Positions 8,001 to 16,763 of a DNA stretch of 44,757 bases are shown here, one piece after another. The notes beneath the pieces are model-generated. The model searched no databases. It saw only the letters and a list, made by a program, of their open reading frames with translations, and had not been told where the DNA came from. The stretch's first letter is position 1; each line of letters opens with the position of its first letter. Origin of the DNA: Bacillota bacterium. GTDB taxonomy: Bacteria > Bacillota > Clostridia > Clostridiales > Caloramatoraceae. The position numbers and the translations under genes are program-made. The stretch spans positions 1 to 44,757 of the forward strand of contig JAEZLD010000187.1 of assembly GCA_023415335.1 (NCBI GenBank), in the 5' to 3' direction.

Positions 8001-8705
8001 TTAATATCCTTCAATACCGTATGTGTACCTGATATATGCAGGTATGGTTAGTTCTTCTTGTATATCCATGGAGAATGGCAATGACCTGCCAACTATTCTG
8101 GCATACTCGTCTGACTTCATTACATAAGATTGCATCGCCTGTCCATCTCCTATTGCAAGTATAGTAACGGGAGTTACAATTAATCTATCATTTACTTTTA
8201 TAACCGGCCCTTCACAGGTTATTGAGGTAGTGCTGACTATTCTGTTTCCGTTTACCGAAACTGCCTCCGCACCAGCATTAATAAGATCGTAAACCAGGTA
8301 ATAAATATCTGTATTATGCACAGTTGCATCATTCAAGTCCCAATCATCGTAGATTGTTCTGTCACTTATGGTTATCTTTAGTCCTGCTCCCTTTACATTT
8401 GATGTGCCATTAATAAGCTTTGCTTCATAGAGTTCCTTTTCAATTGTCTCTTTTACCTTTTCTATATCATTTCCACTTGAGATATAGCTGTAATACTTAC
8501 TGCTAAGCTCTGAGAGCTGCTCTCTCAAATTTCTATTAGCATCCTCCAGCTGATTTTTCTGCCTGCTTAAGGACTGGTACTGTGAGTAGGTCAGCACCGT
8601 GGTACTGCTGGATTGATTCTTTACAACTACTGAGGTTATAAAAATACCGCAAAGTATTCCTAAAAGAAGGAGCAGGATTTTTCTTTCATCTATGCGTATA
8701 CGCAC
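8001..8705 (-). CDS. DUF881 membrane-anchored coiled-coil protein (YlxX/YlxW family), second copy
   Basis: This 234-residue protein has one N-terminal membrane segment (residues 9-27), a coiled-coil (about 44-90) and a C-terminal DUF881 domain (AGLKITISDRTIYDD; LINAGAEAVSVNGNRIVSTTSI; AIGDGQAM). DUF881 proteins are found between divIB/ftsQ and ftsA in Firmicutes; their role in division is presumed from location only. The start is a GTG at 8705, seven bases after AGGAGG, two bases past the sbp stop. It resembles the copy at 9079, so the pair likely arose by duplication around sbp. Confidence 0.9.
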   Translation of the reverse strand: MRIRIDERKILLLLLGILCGIFITSVVVKNQSSSTTVLTYSQYQSLSRQKNQLEDANRNLREQLSELSSKYYSYISSGNDIEKVKETIEKELYEAKLINGTSNVKGAGLKITISDRTIYDDWDLNDATVHNTDIYYLVYDLINAGAEAVSVNGNRIVSTTSITCEGPVIKVNDRLIVTPVTILAIGDGQAMQSYVMKSDEYARIVGRSLPFSMDIQEELTIPAYIRYTYGIEGY

Positions 8706-8707
8706 AC

Positions 8708-9064
8708 CTATTCCTCCTTATGCTTTATTTTTTTTCTTCCTTTTTCAATAAGCAGCCTTCTTATTGCCGCAAAGTTATTAAAAAGCCTTCCCCCAAACAC
8801 AACTACTGCAGCTAAATACATAGGAATATTAAGCCTTTCTCCAAGATATGTAAGAATAGCTGCAATAAGTACGTTTCCAAAAAAGCCCGAAACAAACATC
8901 TCTGAATCAAACTTTTTTTCCAGCGAAGCTCTGGCTCCTCCAAAAACTGTGTCCATTGCCGCTAATATGGCCACAGGAATATACAGTGAGTAGGTATCAG
9001 GTATGTTTATATTAAGAAAATATCCCATTATAATTCCAATTATTAGCCCGATAACCGGTATCAA
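8708..9064 (-). CDS. sbp: Small basic protein Sbp (DUF1290)
   Basis: This 118-residue membrane protein has about three to four hydrophobic segments and a basic tail (EKGRKKIKHKEE). It matches DUF1290/Sbp, encoded just upstream of ftsA in Bacillus and Clostridium; its function is unknown. The start is a TTG at 9064 (TTG ATA CCG) with AGGGTGG five bases upstream, and no better start is available. It is flanked on both sides by DUF881 genes with gaps of only 2 and 14 bases, so the three are one transcription unit with ftsQ. Confidence 0.88.
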   Translation of the reverse strand: MIPVIGLIIGIIMGYFLNINIPDTYSLYIPVAILAAMDTVFGGARASLEKKFDSEMFVSGFFGNVLIAAILTYLGERLNIPMYLAAVVVFGGRLFNNFAAIRRLLIEKGRKKIKHKEE

Positions 9065-9078
9065 TCAGTCCACCCTCT

Positions 9079-9774
9079 TTATTTTATAAATTCATATTTT
9101 AGTGTCTTAGAGTATTTAGGTATAGAGATTTTTTCGCTTGCCACTATGTTCATACCAATGCTGTATAAATTAAGGCTGTCCTTTATTCCGCCTGGAAGTT
9201 TAAAAGCTCCTGCAAGAACATTAGGATCTCCTATTGCCTTAATTGTAAATGGCTCTGTGGGACTGAATGCTGTATCGTTTATCTTAAGCACATATCCAGC
9301 CTCTCTTATCTGTGTTCTGGATGTAAATCTTTCTCCATTAATGGATATTGCCTCAGCCCCTGATGAATTCAGCTCATTTATTACATCAAGTAAATCGGAG
9401 CTCTTAATACTTACTGTTTCATTGGTTAAAAGCTCTGTAAGAGGCGTAAGAGTTATTTCTACACCCTTTCCTTCTATATCGGTAAGACCTGCCAGCTTCT
9501 TTACATTATCCAACTCAGTCTTTAGGTTCTCTACAACCTTATTTTCACTGCCAACATTAGCCTCATACTCATCTATTTTTTTCTCATACTCATTGACCTT
9601 GCTTGTAAGCTCATCGTTCTTTGCCTTCAGGTTTGCCACCTGTTTTACAAGGTCTGTGGAACTGGTGGCACCCGGTGTCGTACTTGCTAGAGAAGCTTTC
9701 AGCTGGTATGATACCATAATCCCCAAAACAATGCATACTAATGCCATTAGTATCTTAGAACCCTTACCCTTCAT
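9079..9774 (-). CDS. DUF881 membrane-anchored coiled-coil protein (YlxX/YlxW family), first copy
   Basis: This 231-residue protein has an N-terminal membrane helix (residues 8-24), a short Thr/Ser linker, a heptad-rich coiled-coil (about 43-95, with repeated K, E, L, V) and a DUF881 domain (GVEITLTPLTEL; INELNSSGAEAISINGERFTSRTQI; IKAIGDPNVL). The ATG at 9774 follows AGGAGG. It starts 11 bases after ftsQ. The product probably lies on the outer face of the membrane as part of the divisome neighbourhood, but no activity is known. Confidence 0.9.
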   Translation of the reverse strand: MKGKGSKILMALVCIVLGIMVSYQLKASLASTTPGATSSTDLVKQVANLKAKNDELTSKVNEYEKKIDEYEANVGSENKVVENLKTELDNVKKLAGLTDIEGKGVEITLTPLTELLTNETVSIKSSDLLDVINELNSSGAEAISINGERFTSRTQIREAGYVLKINDTAFSPTEPFTIKAIGDPNVLAGAFKLPGGIKDSLNLYSIGMNIVASEKISIPKYSKTLKYEFIK

Positions 9775-9785
9775 CTTTTATCCTC

Positions 9786-10535
9786 CTAATTGCTCGGCCT
9801 GAACACGGCTTTTCCATCATCATAAACCTCTATACTTCCTGCTTTACCTTCCAGCTGAGAATTGTTCAGCACCGATACAGCAAAGCTTAATCTATAGTCC
9901 ATATCTTCCCAGTCTCCTATTATTATATCAATATCTTTGTTTGTTTTAAGCACGATATTGCCTGGGTCAGAAATATCTATGGCCTTTAGTACATCCCCTA
10001 TACCTTCATAGTTCCTTATTGTAAGACATTTCTTAAGTGCTTCCATCTGTGTTTCGTTATCCTTTATAATAGGCTGTCCCGGTAAGTATTCATCTACACT
10101 TACCCCAACAATAAGCGGAAGCTCTCCATTAGGAAACTCATTTACAACCTGCACCATTCTTCCCATACTATCTATATTAACATAGCTCCCAGCATACTCT
10201 GCAATTGCACATATGCTCTTCTCAGTTATGTTTATGACTATTTCATTAGGCAGCTTTCTTTCTATTTCAACCTGGTCAATATATGGGTTGTTTTTTATTT
10301 TATTAATAATTCCGTTTTTGTCCAAAAAAAAGATATTTTCTCCTTTAACATCTGCAAAGGCGGCAACCTCATCTGTTGTAACATAAAGATTGTTCTTTAC
10401 AGTAACCTTACTTATACTAAAATACTCGGATTTCAATACAAAAAACATAACAACTATAATTGCTGATACAACTACTGCTGATACAACTATTTTGCCTTTA
10501 ATGGTAAGACTTCTTCCCTTCTTTTCATTTGCCAT
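9786..10535 (-). CDS. ftsQ: Cell division protein FtsQ/DivIB
   Basis: FtsQ/DivIB links cytoplasmic and external parts of the divisome and works with FtsL and FtsB/DivIC. The 249-residue protein has a short cytoplasmic tail, one membrane helix (about residues 14-34), a POTRA domain starting at FSISKVTVKNNLYVTTDEV, then the FtsQ beta domain (NEIVINITEKSICAIAEY). An in-frame ATG exists 36 bases earlier without a ribosome site. The chosen ATG at 10535 has GAGGT seven bases upstream. It is separated from spoVE by 227 bases that include a repeat-hairpin element, so a separate promoter is likely. Confidence 0.92.
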   Translation of the reverse strand: MANEKKGRSLTIKGKIVVSAVVVSAIIVVMFFVLKSEYFSISKVTVKNNLYVTTDEVAAFADVKGENIFFLDKNGIINKIKNNPYIDQVEIERKLPNEIVINITEKSICAIAEYAGSYVNIDSMGRMVQVVNEFPNGELPLIVGVSVDEYLPGQPIIKDNETQMEALKKCLTIRNYEGIGDVLKAIDISDPGNIVLKTNKDIDIIIGDWEDMDYRLSFAVSVLNNSQLEGKAGSIEVYDDGKAVFRPSN

Positions 10536-10698
10536 ACTGTGTACCTCATTTATCATCTTATTATCAAGCATATTATATCACAATATTTCTATGATATTTA
10601 TGAATTGTAAATAAATAAGCATTCTTAATGATAATAATTCTATTTACAAATCAAATATTAAGCATCAAGAAGCTTGTCCAATCTGTATTTAATTTATC

Positions 10699-10762
10699 GG
10701 AAGGCCTGCATATTTTTAAACAGGCTTTCCAACCCTACCTATTCCCTATTAACTTTTACTTT
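10699..10762 (-). repeat. Purine-tract plus hairpin element A, after spoVE
   Basis: Directly after the spoVE stop the minus strand carries units of about seven bases (AGTAAAA, AGTTAAT, AGGGAAT), then a 10-bp hairpin (10721-10730 with 10699-10708) around a 12-base A/T loop. One position is A-C on the minus strand but G-U on the plus strand. It lacks a clear T tract. It shares its layout with the elements at 18953, 21666, 44320 and 44530. Confidence 0.6.
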
Positions 10763-11881
10763 TTACTTGTTTACGTCCTCCCCATATCTGGATATACTCA
10801 GTAGAATTCCAAGCATGATCATGGTAAACAAAAGTGATGAACCTCCATAGCTTATAAGGGGAAGGGTCACTCCGGTTATTGGCATAAAGGATGCCACAAC
10901 CAGGAAGTTTATACTGGATTGTACTGCAATAAGGCTTGTTATACCTGAAGCTACAAGGCTTCCGAATTTGTCCTTACAGTTTATTGCAATACGCATTCCC
11001 CTCCATACAAGTATTGCAAAAAGCAGTATTATAATAAATATACCTATAAAGCCAAGCTCCTCACCTATTATGGAAAGTATAAAATCATTCTGTGCCTCAG
11101 GTATGTAATACAGCTTCTGTCTTGATTGTCCAAAACCACTTCCAAAGAAGCCTCCAGCTCCTAATGCGTATAAAGACTGTATTGCCTGGTACCCTGTGTC
11201 AAGGGGGTCAGCCCATGGGTCAAGGAATGAAAGAAACCTTGCCATTCTATATGGTGCAATTGCAACCAATCCAACTGCACCTGCCACACCCAGCGCAAAT
11301 ATGCCAACCATATGGCTGATCTTTGCTCCTCCTATAAAAACCATAAGTATTACAACCGCCATAACTATCACGCACGTACTCATATTGGGCTCCTTTATTA
11401 TAAGCAAGGCATATACAGCGGTTATTAACAGAATAGGAATTACTCCTTTTGCTAACTGCTTCATTCTCTCTCCCTTCCTGGTAATATAATCCGCAGTATA
11501 AAGGATAATTGCTATTTTGGCAATTTCAGAAGGCTGTATGTTATAAGCCTTATATCCAATCCATCTGCTTGCACCATTTCTAGATATGCTTATTGGTGTT
11601 GGCAGAAGTACCACAATAAGAAGAATAAGGGTACCTATCATCCCCAGATTCAGTATTCTTTTGCTTCTCAGCTTTCTGTAATCTATAGATGCCATAAAAA
11701 GCATGGCTGCAATACCCATGGCTGCCCACATTATCTGCTTTTCTAAATGGTAATAGCTGTCGCCATAAAACTGGCTGTCTTCGTACATACTCGCACTGAA
11801 AACCATGTTTACTCCTATGGCAAGCAGTATGAGAATTTCAATAAACAGCGGAAAATCTATAACTCCCCTTTTCTTCTTCAT
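10763..11881 (-). CDS. spoVE: SEDS peptidoglycan glycosyltransferase, SpoVE/FtsW type
   Basis: This is a 372-residue polytopic membrane protein (about ten hydrophobic segments) of the SEDS family, which polymerises lipid II with a partner class B PBP. Family signatures include GNGASRWIGYK-like NGASRWIG with QPSEIAKI (near residue 115), the DPWADPLDTGYQAIQSLYALGAGG loop, and EAQNDFILSIIGEELGF. The ATG at 11881 has AGGAGGAGG. Position between mraY and ftsQ, and close to spoVD, favours SpoVE; in Clostridia a single protein may serve both division (FtsW) and spore cortex. Which role applies cannot be told from sequence alone. Confidence 0.93.
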   Translation of the reverse strand: MKKKRGVIDFPLFIEILILLAIGVNMVFSASMYEDSQFYGDSYYHLEKQIMWAAMGIAAMLFMASIDYRKLRSKRILNLGMIGTLILLIVVLLPTPISISRNGASRWIGYKAYNIQPSEIAKIAIILYTADYITRKGERMKQLAKGVIPILLITAVYALLIIKEPNMSTCVIVMAVVILMVFIGGAKISHMVGIFALGVAGAVGLVAIAPYRMARFLSFLDPWADPLDTGYQAIQSLYALGAGGFFGSGFGQSRQKLYYIPEAQNDFILSIIGEELGFIGIFIIILLFAILVWRGMRIAINCKDKFGSLVASGITSLIAVQSSINFLVVASFMPITGVTLPLISYGGSSLLFTMIMLGILLSISRYGEDVNK

Positions 11882-11891
11882 AATCCTCCTC

Positions 11892-12866
11892 CTATAAACT
11901 AATTGCTAAAAATCCTATGAAGCAGCATATCGCAGTAATAATACTGAACAATGCTACCACCTTGGTTTCATACCATCCTTCCTGTTCAAAGTGATGATGG
12001 AGAGGTGCCATTTTAAAGAATCTCTTTCCACTAGTCATCTTAAAGTATCCTACCTGTATTACTACAGAAAGAGCTTCCATCACATATATAAGTCCTACTA
12101 TGAGTATAATGAATGGAGACTTCATAAGTGTTATTATTGCTGCTACAGCTCCTCCCAATGCAAGGGAGCCTGTGTCACCCATAAAAACCTGTGCTGGATA
12201 TGAGTTATACCTTAGAAATCCAAGCAGTCCCCCTGCTATGGCTCCACAGAATATAGCAAGCTGTCTGTTTCCAAGCATACAGAAGGCTATGGTAAAGAAA
12301 ACGCTAACAATCACTGTAACAGAGCTTGCAAGTCCATCAAGTCCATCTGTCAGATTAACTGCATTGGTTACTGCTATTATTACAAAAACCATAAATGGTA
12401 TATACCATATTCCCAAATCAATAAGCTTGCTTGTAAAAGGAACGTAAATTGCACTTCCTATGTCAGGACTGGTATAGGCATAGACAGACAGTATTACTGA
12501 AAGTGTAAGCTGTCCAATTATTTTCTGATATGCCCTAAGGCCAAGGTTTCTTCTTTTCTTTATCTTTATGCTATCATCCAAAAAACCTATTAACCCAAAG
12601 CCTACCATTGATAGTAAAGCCATACCAATGTGACTGTTAAGTCTTTGCGATACCACTACTGATGTAATTATAATACCTATTATAAACATCACGCCGCCCA
12701 TGGTAGGTGTTCCTGCTTTTTTTAGATGGCTTTTAGGCCCTTCTTCCCTTATGCTCTGGCCAAACTTAAACTTTTTTAGGACAGGTATGATAACAGGTCC
12801 TAAAAGCAGTACTACAGCAAAAGACAGTATGGTTGATAATATTACTAATCGTATGTCATTTGACAT
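11892..12866 (-). CDS. mraY: Phospho-N-acetylmuramoyl-pentapeptide transferase MraY
   Basis: MraY transfers phospho-MurNAc-pentapeptide from UDP to undecaprenyl phosphate, forming lipid I. The 324-residue protein has about ten membrane segments and the family's catalytic loops: DDSIK near residue 100, NAVNLTDGLDGLA near 173, FMGDTGSLALGG near 235, and the histidine cluster PLHHHFEQEGW near 294. The ATG at 12866 is chosen; an in-frame TTG six bases earlier is also possible, as GAAGGG lies near both. It ends 10 bases before spoVE begins. Confidence 0.96.
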   Translation of the reverse strand: MSNDIRLVILSTILSFAVVLLLGPVIIPVLKKFKFGQSIREEGPKSHLKKAGTPTMGGVMFIIGIIITSVVVSQRLNSHIGMALLSMVGFGLIGFLDDSIKIKKRRNLGLRAYQKIIGQLTLSVILSVYAYTSPDIGSAIYVPFTSKLIDLGIWYIPFMVFVIIAVTNAVNLTDGLDGLASSVTVIVSVFFTIAFCMLGNRQLAIFCGAIAGGLLGFLRYNSYPAQVFMGDTGSLALGGAVAAIITLMKSPFIILIVGLIYVMEALSVVIQVGYFKMTSGKRFFKMAPLHHHFEQEGWYETKVVALFSIITAICCFIGFLAISL

Positions 12867-12934
12867 TTGCAAATTTCCCTTCTTCCTTATAAAACAATTT
12901 AAATTCAGCCTATGCTTTAGTATACATTAAGCTC

Positions 12935-14386
12935 TTATACAATATCGTCCCCAAGTATTTCATGCACTATTTTCTTCTCATCGAAATCAATGGTCCTATC
13001 CTTAAGTACCTGATAGGTTTCATGTCCCTTCCCAGCAATAACTATTACATCTCCATCTTTTCCCATTCCAATAGCATACTCAATGGCCTCACGCCTGTTT
13101 GCTATAACCTGATGAGGACATTTTGTGGGAAGAATTCCCGGAAGTATATCAGAAATTATGCTGTCGGGATCCTCTGACCTTGGATTGTCTGAAGTAACTA
13201 CACAGAAGTCAGAGCCTTCCCCTGCTGCTTTTCCCATCTGTGGTCTTTTAGTCCTGTCTCTGTCACCCCCACAGCCAAACACTGTAATAAGCCTTCTTGC
13301 GGTATATTCCCTTGCAGCCTTAAGTATATTTACTATTCCATCAGGAGTGTGGGCATAGTCAATAACAACAGTAAAGCCTTTTTTTGAATTAACCTTTTCA
13401 CTTCTCCCTGGAACAACAAGCAGTTCTTCAAGTCCCTGCTTTATGCTTTCAAGTGGCACTCCTAAGGAAATAGCAGTAGCAGCTACCCCCAGTGCATTAT
13501 AAACATTAAACTTTCCAGGCAGGTGCAGCCTTACAGGAAGCTTTTCTTCTCTGGTGCATAATACAAAGGCAGTACCTGTTCCATCAATAACAATATCCTC
13601 TCCCCAGATGTCTGCCTGATTTTCAATACCATAGGTGATTACGTTTCCATTTACTATCTTGCATGCTCTTCTTCCATACTCATCGTCTATGTTTATAACC
13701 GCTGTCTTACAGTTTTCAAAAAGCTTCATTTTAGCCATAAAATAGTTTTCCATAGTAACATGGTAATCCAGATGGTCCTGGGTAAGGTTTGTAAATATGC
13801 CTGCCGCAAATTTTAATCCATATACTCTGTCTAAAGAAAGGGAGTGTGAAGAAACCTCCATTATACAGGAATCATCCCCTGATTCAACCATTTCATTAAG
13901 CATAGCTTGCAAGTCCATGGATTCAGGAGTTGTCCTTTTAGCCGTCTCCTGATGTTCTCCCACAATATTATATATAGTTCCAAGAAGGCCTGATCTCCTA
14001 CCACAAACATTTAAAATAGACCTTAGCATAAAGGTTGATGTTGTCTTTCCATTGGTTCCCGTAATGCCTATAATATCAAGCTTATGTGATGGATTTCCAT
14101 AGTAGCTGGAAGAAATAAGTGCCATAGCCTTTCTTGTATCCGTTGTTTTAATCAAGGATACATGTGTATTTCCTATTTCAACATCATGACTTATAACAAG
14201 CGCCCTGGCTCCCCTTTTAACAGCTTCTTCAGCAAACCTGTGTCCATCAGTTTTCACTCCTATTATACAGAAGAATAAGCTTCCCTCACTTATATCAGCT
14301 GTATTGTAGCATAGCTTGTTTATATCCACGTCTTCGCCTATAAGCCTGACATCTTCAAGTCCCTTTATTAGATCTGAAATCAACAT
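12935..14386 (-). CDS. murE: UDP-MurNAc-tripeptide synthetase MurE, meso-diaminopimelate type
   Basis: MurE adds the third amino acid to the peptidoglycan stem. The 483-residue protein has the N-terminal UMAG-binding region, the ATP loop GITGTNGKTTS, the carbamylated-lysine region, and C-terminal DNPRSEDP. DNPR is the known mark of enzymes adding meso-diaminopimelate; lysine enzymes differ here. Two upstream in-frame ATGs lack ribosome sites, whereas the ATG at 14386 follows GGAGG by eight bases. A separate promoter with a 5'-end hairpin lies upstream. murF, murD and murG, usual dcw neighbours, are not in this window. Confidence 0.96.
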   Translation of the reverse strand: MLISDLIKGLEDVRLIGEDVDINKLCYNTADISEGSLFFCIIGVKTDGHRFAEEAVKRGARALVISHDVEIGNTHVSLIKTTDTRKAMALISSSYYGNPSHKLDIIGITGTNGKTTSTFMLRSILNVCGRRSGLLGTIYNIVGEHQETAKRTTPESMDLQAMLNEMVESGDDSCIMEVSSHSLSLDRVYGLKFAAGIFTNLTQDHLDYHVTMENYFMAKMKLFENCKTAVINIDDEYGRRACKIVNGNVITYGIENQADIWGEDIVIDGTGTAFVLCTREEKLPVRLHLPGKFNVYNALGVAATAISLGVPLESIKQGLEELLVVPGRSEKVNSKKGFTVVIDYAHTPDGIVNILKAAREYTARRLITVFGCGGDRDRTKRPQMGKAAGEGSDFCVVTSDNPRSEDPDSIISDILPGILPTKCPHQVIANRREAIEYAIGMGKDGDVIVIAGKGHETYQVLKDRTIDFDEKKIVHEILGDDIV

Positions 14387-14478
14387 TTCCTTATCCTCCA
14401 TATTATTATTAATCAAAGTATTATTCATACATTATACTACCTTAATTATTCTCTATCACCCATAAATTGTTCATAATT

Positions 14479-14517
14479 AGTAGTAGCACAATACGATTAT
14501 CATATTGTGCTACTACT
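14479..14517 (-). promoter_or_regulatory. 15-bp perfect hairpin at the predicted 5' end of the murE transcript
   Basis: Positions 14503-14517 and 14479-14493 are a perfect 15-bp inverted repeat with a 9-base loop. No T tract follows on either strand, so it does not look like a terminator. Its first base lies 8 bases past the -10 element at 14525-14530, where transcription would begin. It may protect the 5' end of the mRNA or bind a regulator. Confidence 0.6.
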
Positions 14518-14524
14518 CCTATAC

Positions 14525-14533
14525 ATTATAACA
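14525..14533 (-). promoter_or_regulatory. Extended -10 promoter for murE and downstream genes
   Basis: The minus strand reads TGTTATAAT, a perfect extended -10 (TGnTATAAT). No good -35 is seen at 17 bp, which is typical for extended -10 promoters. It would give vegetative transcription of murE-mraY-spoVE independent of the spoVD promoter. Confidence 0.6.
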
Positions 14534-14552
14534 TATTTTTTTAGAGTATATA

Positions 14553-14580
14553 TATGTTACAGTACAGGGCAGAGCGTACT
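14553..14580 (-). terminator. Weak hairpin just after spoVD
   Basis: ACAGTAC and GTACTGT pair around a 10-base loop immediately after the spoVD stop. The T7 run lies on the plus-strand side; on the minus strand only an AT-rich stretch follows. It may attenuate spoVD readthrough but is not a strong minus-strand terminator. Confidence 0.35.
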
Positions 14581-14586
14581 GTTTTT

Positions 14587-16752
14587 TTACTCATCAGAAT
14601 CCTCAAGAATTATATTTATAACAGTACTTTTCTTTACCATTTTTCCCGCTTTAATATCCTGGGATGCTCCTATTCCTGTTCCTGTAAATGCAACCTTTAT
14701 TCCAATAGATTCTGCCGCCTCTTGTATTTCCTTCTGGGTCATTCTTGTAAAATCGGGTACAGCCACCGTTCCGTCACTGTTAGCGCTAGAACCTAGAAAT
14801 AATGTGATCATTGTATTTTCCTTTACCGATACTCCAGGCTTTGGACTTATATCATATACGATATTACCTGTTCCTTCTGTTACATAGCCGATTGAGGCAT
14901 TCTTAAGCATTGCTTTTGCTTCATCAACTGATTTCCCTCTAACCTCTGGTATTACTACCTCTATCACAGGTTCTTCTTCATCACTGCCTAAGTCCGGTTC
15001 TATATTCATATAGGTGAAGATATCCTGTAATATGTTCTTTGCAAGAGGTACTGATGTGCTTCCGGCATAATAGTTAGATGGATCCGGCTCATCTATGGCA
15101 ACTATTATTGCAAACTTAGGGTCATTACAGGGAGCAATTCCTGCAAATGATGATACGTATGTCCCATATACATATGCTCCATTAACAACCTTTTGAGCAG
15201 TTCCTGTTTTCCCCCCTATATGGTAACCCTTTATATATGCTTTTTTTGCCGCTCCTACAGTCACTACTGATTCAAGTATATTTCTGAGTTTCTCAGATGT
15301 GTCCTTGGAAACAACCTGCTTTATATTAGTTGTGCCAAATTCTTTAACTATTGTCTGGTTACCCTTATCATCAGTTGCAGTTATTGCCTTAACTATATGC
15401 GGTTGAACCATCATACCGTCATTTGCAATAGCTGATAATGCAGTTAAATACTGTACCGCGGTTACAGAAATACCCTGTCCGAAGGCAAGGTTAGCAAGCT
15501 CCACTGAGCCCACATTATTTATATTCTGCATTATGCCCTTTTCCTCACCTGGCAGATCAATATTAGTCTTCTCTCCAAATCTGAATGCATCATAATATTT
15601 ATACAGGGTTTCCTTCCCAAGCCTTTCCCCAAGCATCATGAAGCCGACGTTACATGAGTTCTGAAGTATCTGGGGGAAGGTCTGGCTTCCGTGTCCAGTC
15701 CTCTTCCAGCAGTGTATTATCCTATCGCCTACTTTATATGAGCCGCCGCATGCAAAGGTGTCACTATCCTTTACCTTGTTCTCCTCCAAGGCTGCTGCGG
15801 ATGTTATCACCTTAAAAATAGAGCCTGGTTCGAAGTTTTTACTTACAGCATCATTCTTCCAGGATGCCAATGCTTCTTCAACAGTTCCTGGAACAGGATT
15901 GTTAAGATCATATCCAGGAGCATTAGCCATAGCCAGTATCTCCCCTGTCTCAGGGTTCATAACAACGCAGGTAATTGCTTTAGCTTTAAAATCTTCTAAC
16001 CCCTTCTCTATAGCTTTTTCAACAAAATACTGTATTGACATATCTATTGTCAGCATTATTCCATTTCCATCAACTGGAGCCACATAATTATCCAAGCTGG
16101 AAGCCTGCTCTCTATTATAGGCATCAGTCTCTCCAAGACTTCTTCCTTCTACTCCCTTAAGTGCATCATTGTATTCCAGCTCAATACCAGACCTTCCGTC
16201 TCCATCCACATTAACAGTTCCAATAACATGGGACAATAGTGTTCCATTTGGATAATAACGCTTTGTATCCTCACTTATTACTACACCAGGCAGATCCAGT
16301 TCTCTTATTTCATTTCCTATATTTTTTTCAATTCTTCTGGCAATGGACACGCTGTTAATAGGTTGTCCATTCGAAAGAGTCTTATTGAGCTTTGCCAGTA
16401 CAGTATCAGCATTAACCCCCAATACCGCTGACAGCTTTTGAGCCATTTCCTGTTTTATATCAGGATTTTTCTTCTGCGCAGCAACGACATCCTTCATAAA
16501 TACATCTATTCTTTCTACGTTACCACTTACAGCAAGATAATCTCCATTTCTATCAAGTATACTTCCCCTTTTTGCCTCAATCCTGGTGTCACTGGTCCAC
16601 TGCTCCGTGGCCAGCTTCTGAAGCTCATCTGACCAGGAAATCTGAACCCATGCATAACGCCCAACTATGACTGCCTGAACCAGGAAAATAATAAGAAGTA
16701 TAAATATTATTCTCTTTCTGGTTATGATGGAGTTCCTAGGTTCATTATTCAA
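14587..16752 (-). CDS. spoVD: Class B penicillin-binding protein SpoVD with two PASTA domains
   Basis: SpoVD is a transpeptidase for spore cortex peptidoglycan and partners with SpoVE. The 721-residue protein has one membrane helix (about 13-30), the PBP dimer domain (RGSILDRNGDYLAVS) and the transpeptidase domain with S311-x-x-K314, S366-C-N368 and K515-T-G517. Two PASTA domains follow (about 598-655 and 663-718). The start is a TTG at 16752 with GGGGG seven bases upstream; no ATG is available near the N-terminus. It lies between ftsL and murE. A separate division PBP2b (FtsI) is not visible here, so a dual role is possible. Confidence 0.94.
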   Translation of the reverse strand: MNNEPRNSIITRKRIIFILLIIFLVQAVIVGRYAWVQISWSDELQKLATEQWTSDTRIEAKRGSILDRNGDYLAVSGNVERIDVFMKDVVAAQKKNPDIKQEMAQKLSAVLGVNADTVLAKLNKTLSNGQPINSVSIARRIEKNIGNEIRELDLPGVVISEDTKRYYPNGTLLSHVIGTVNVDGDGRSGIELEYNDALKGVEGRSLGETDAYNREQASSLDNYVAPVDGNGIMLTIDMSIQYFVEKAIEKGLEDFKAKAITCVVMNPETGEILAMANAPGYDLNNPVPGTVEEALASWKNDAVSKNFEPGSIFKVITSAAALEENKVKDSDTFACGGSYKVGDRIIHCWKRTGHGSQTFPQILQNSCNVGFMMLGERLGKETLYKYYDAFRFGEKTNIDLPGEEKGIMQNINNVGSVELANLAFGQGISVTAVQYLTALSAIANDGMMVQPHIVKAITATDDKGNQTIVKEFGTTNIKQVVSKDTSEKLRNILESVVTVGAAKKAYIKGYHIGGKTGTAQKVVNGAYVYGTYVSSFAGIAPCNDPKFAIIVAIDEPDPSNYYAGSTSVPLAKNILQDIFTYMNIEPDLGSDEEEPVIEVVIPEVRGKSVDEAKAMLKNASIGYVTEGTGNIVYDISPKPGVSVKENTMITLFLGSSANSDGTVAVPDFTRMTQKEIQEAAESIGIKVAFTGTGIGASQDIKAGKMVKKSTVINIILEDSDE

Positions 16753-16763
16753 GTTTGTACCCC

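Noticed and set aside
14553..14580. Hairpin after spoVD as a strong terminator
   Set aside because: The T7 run is on the wrong side for minus-strand transcription; listed only as a weak hairpin.
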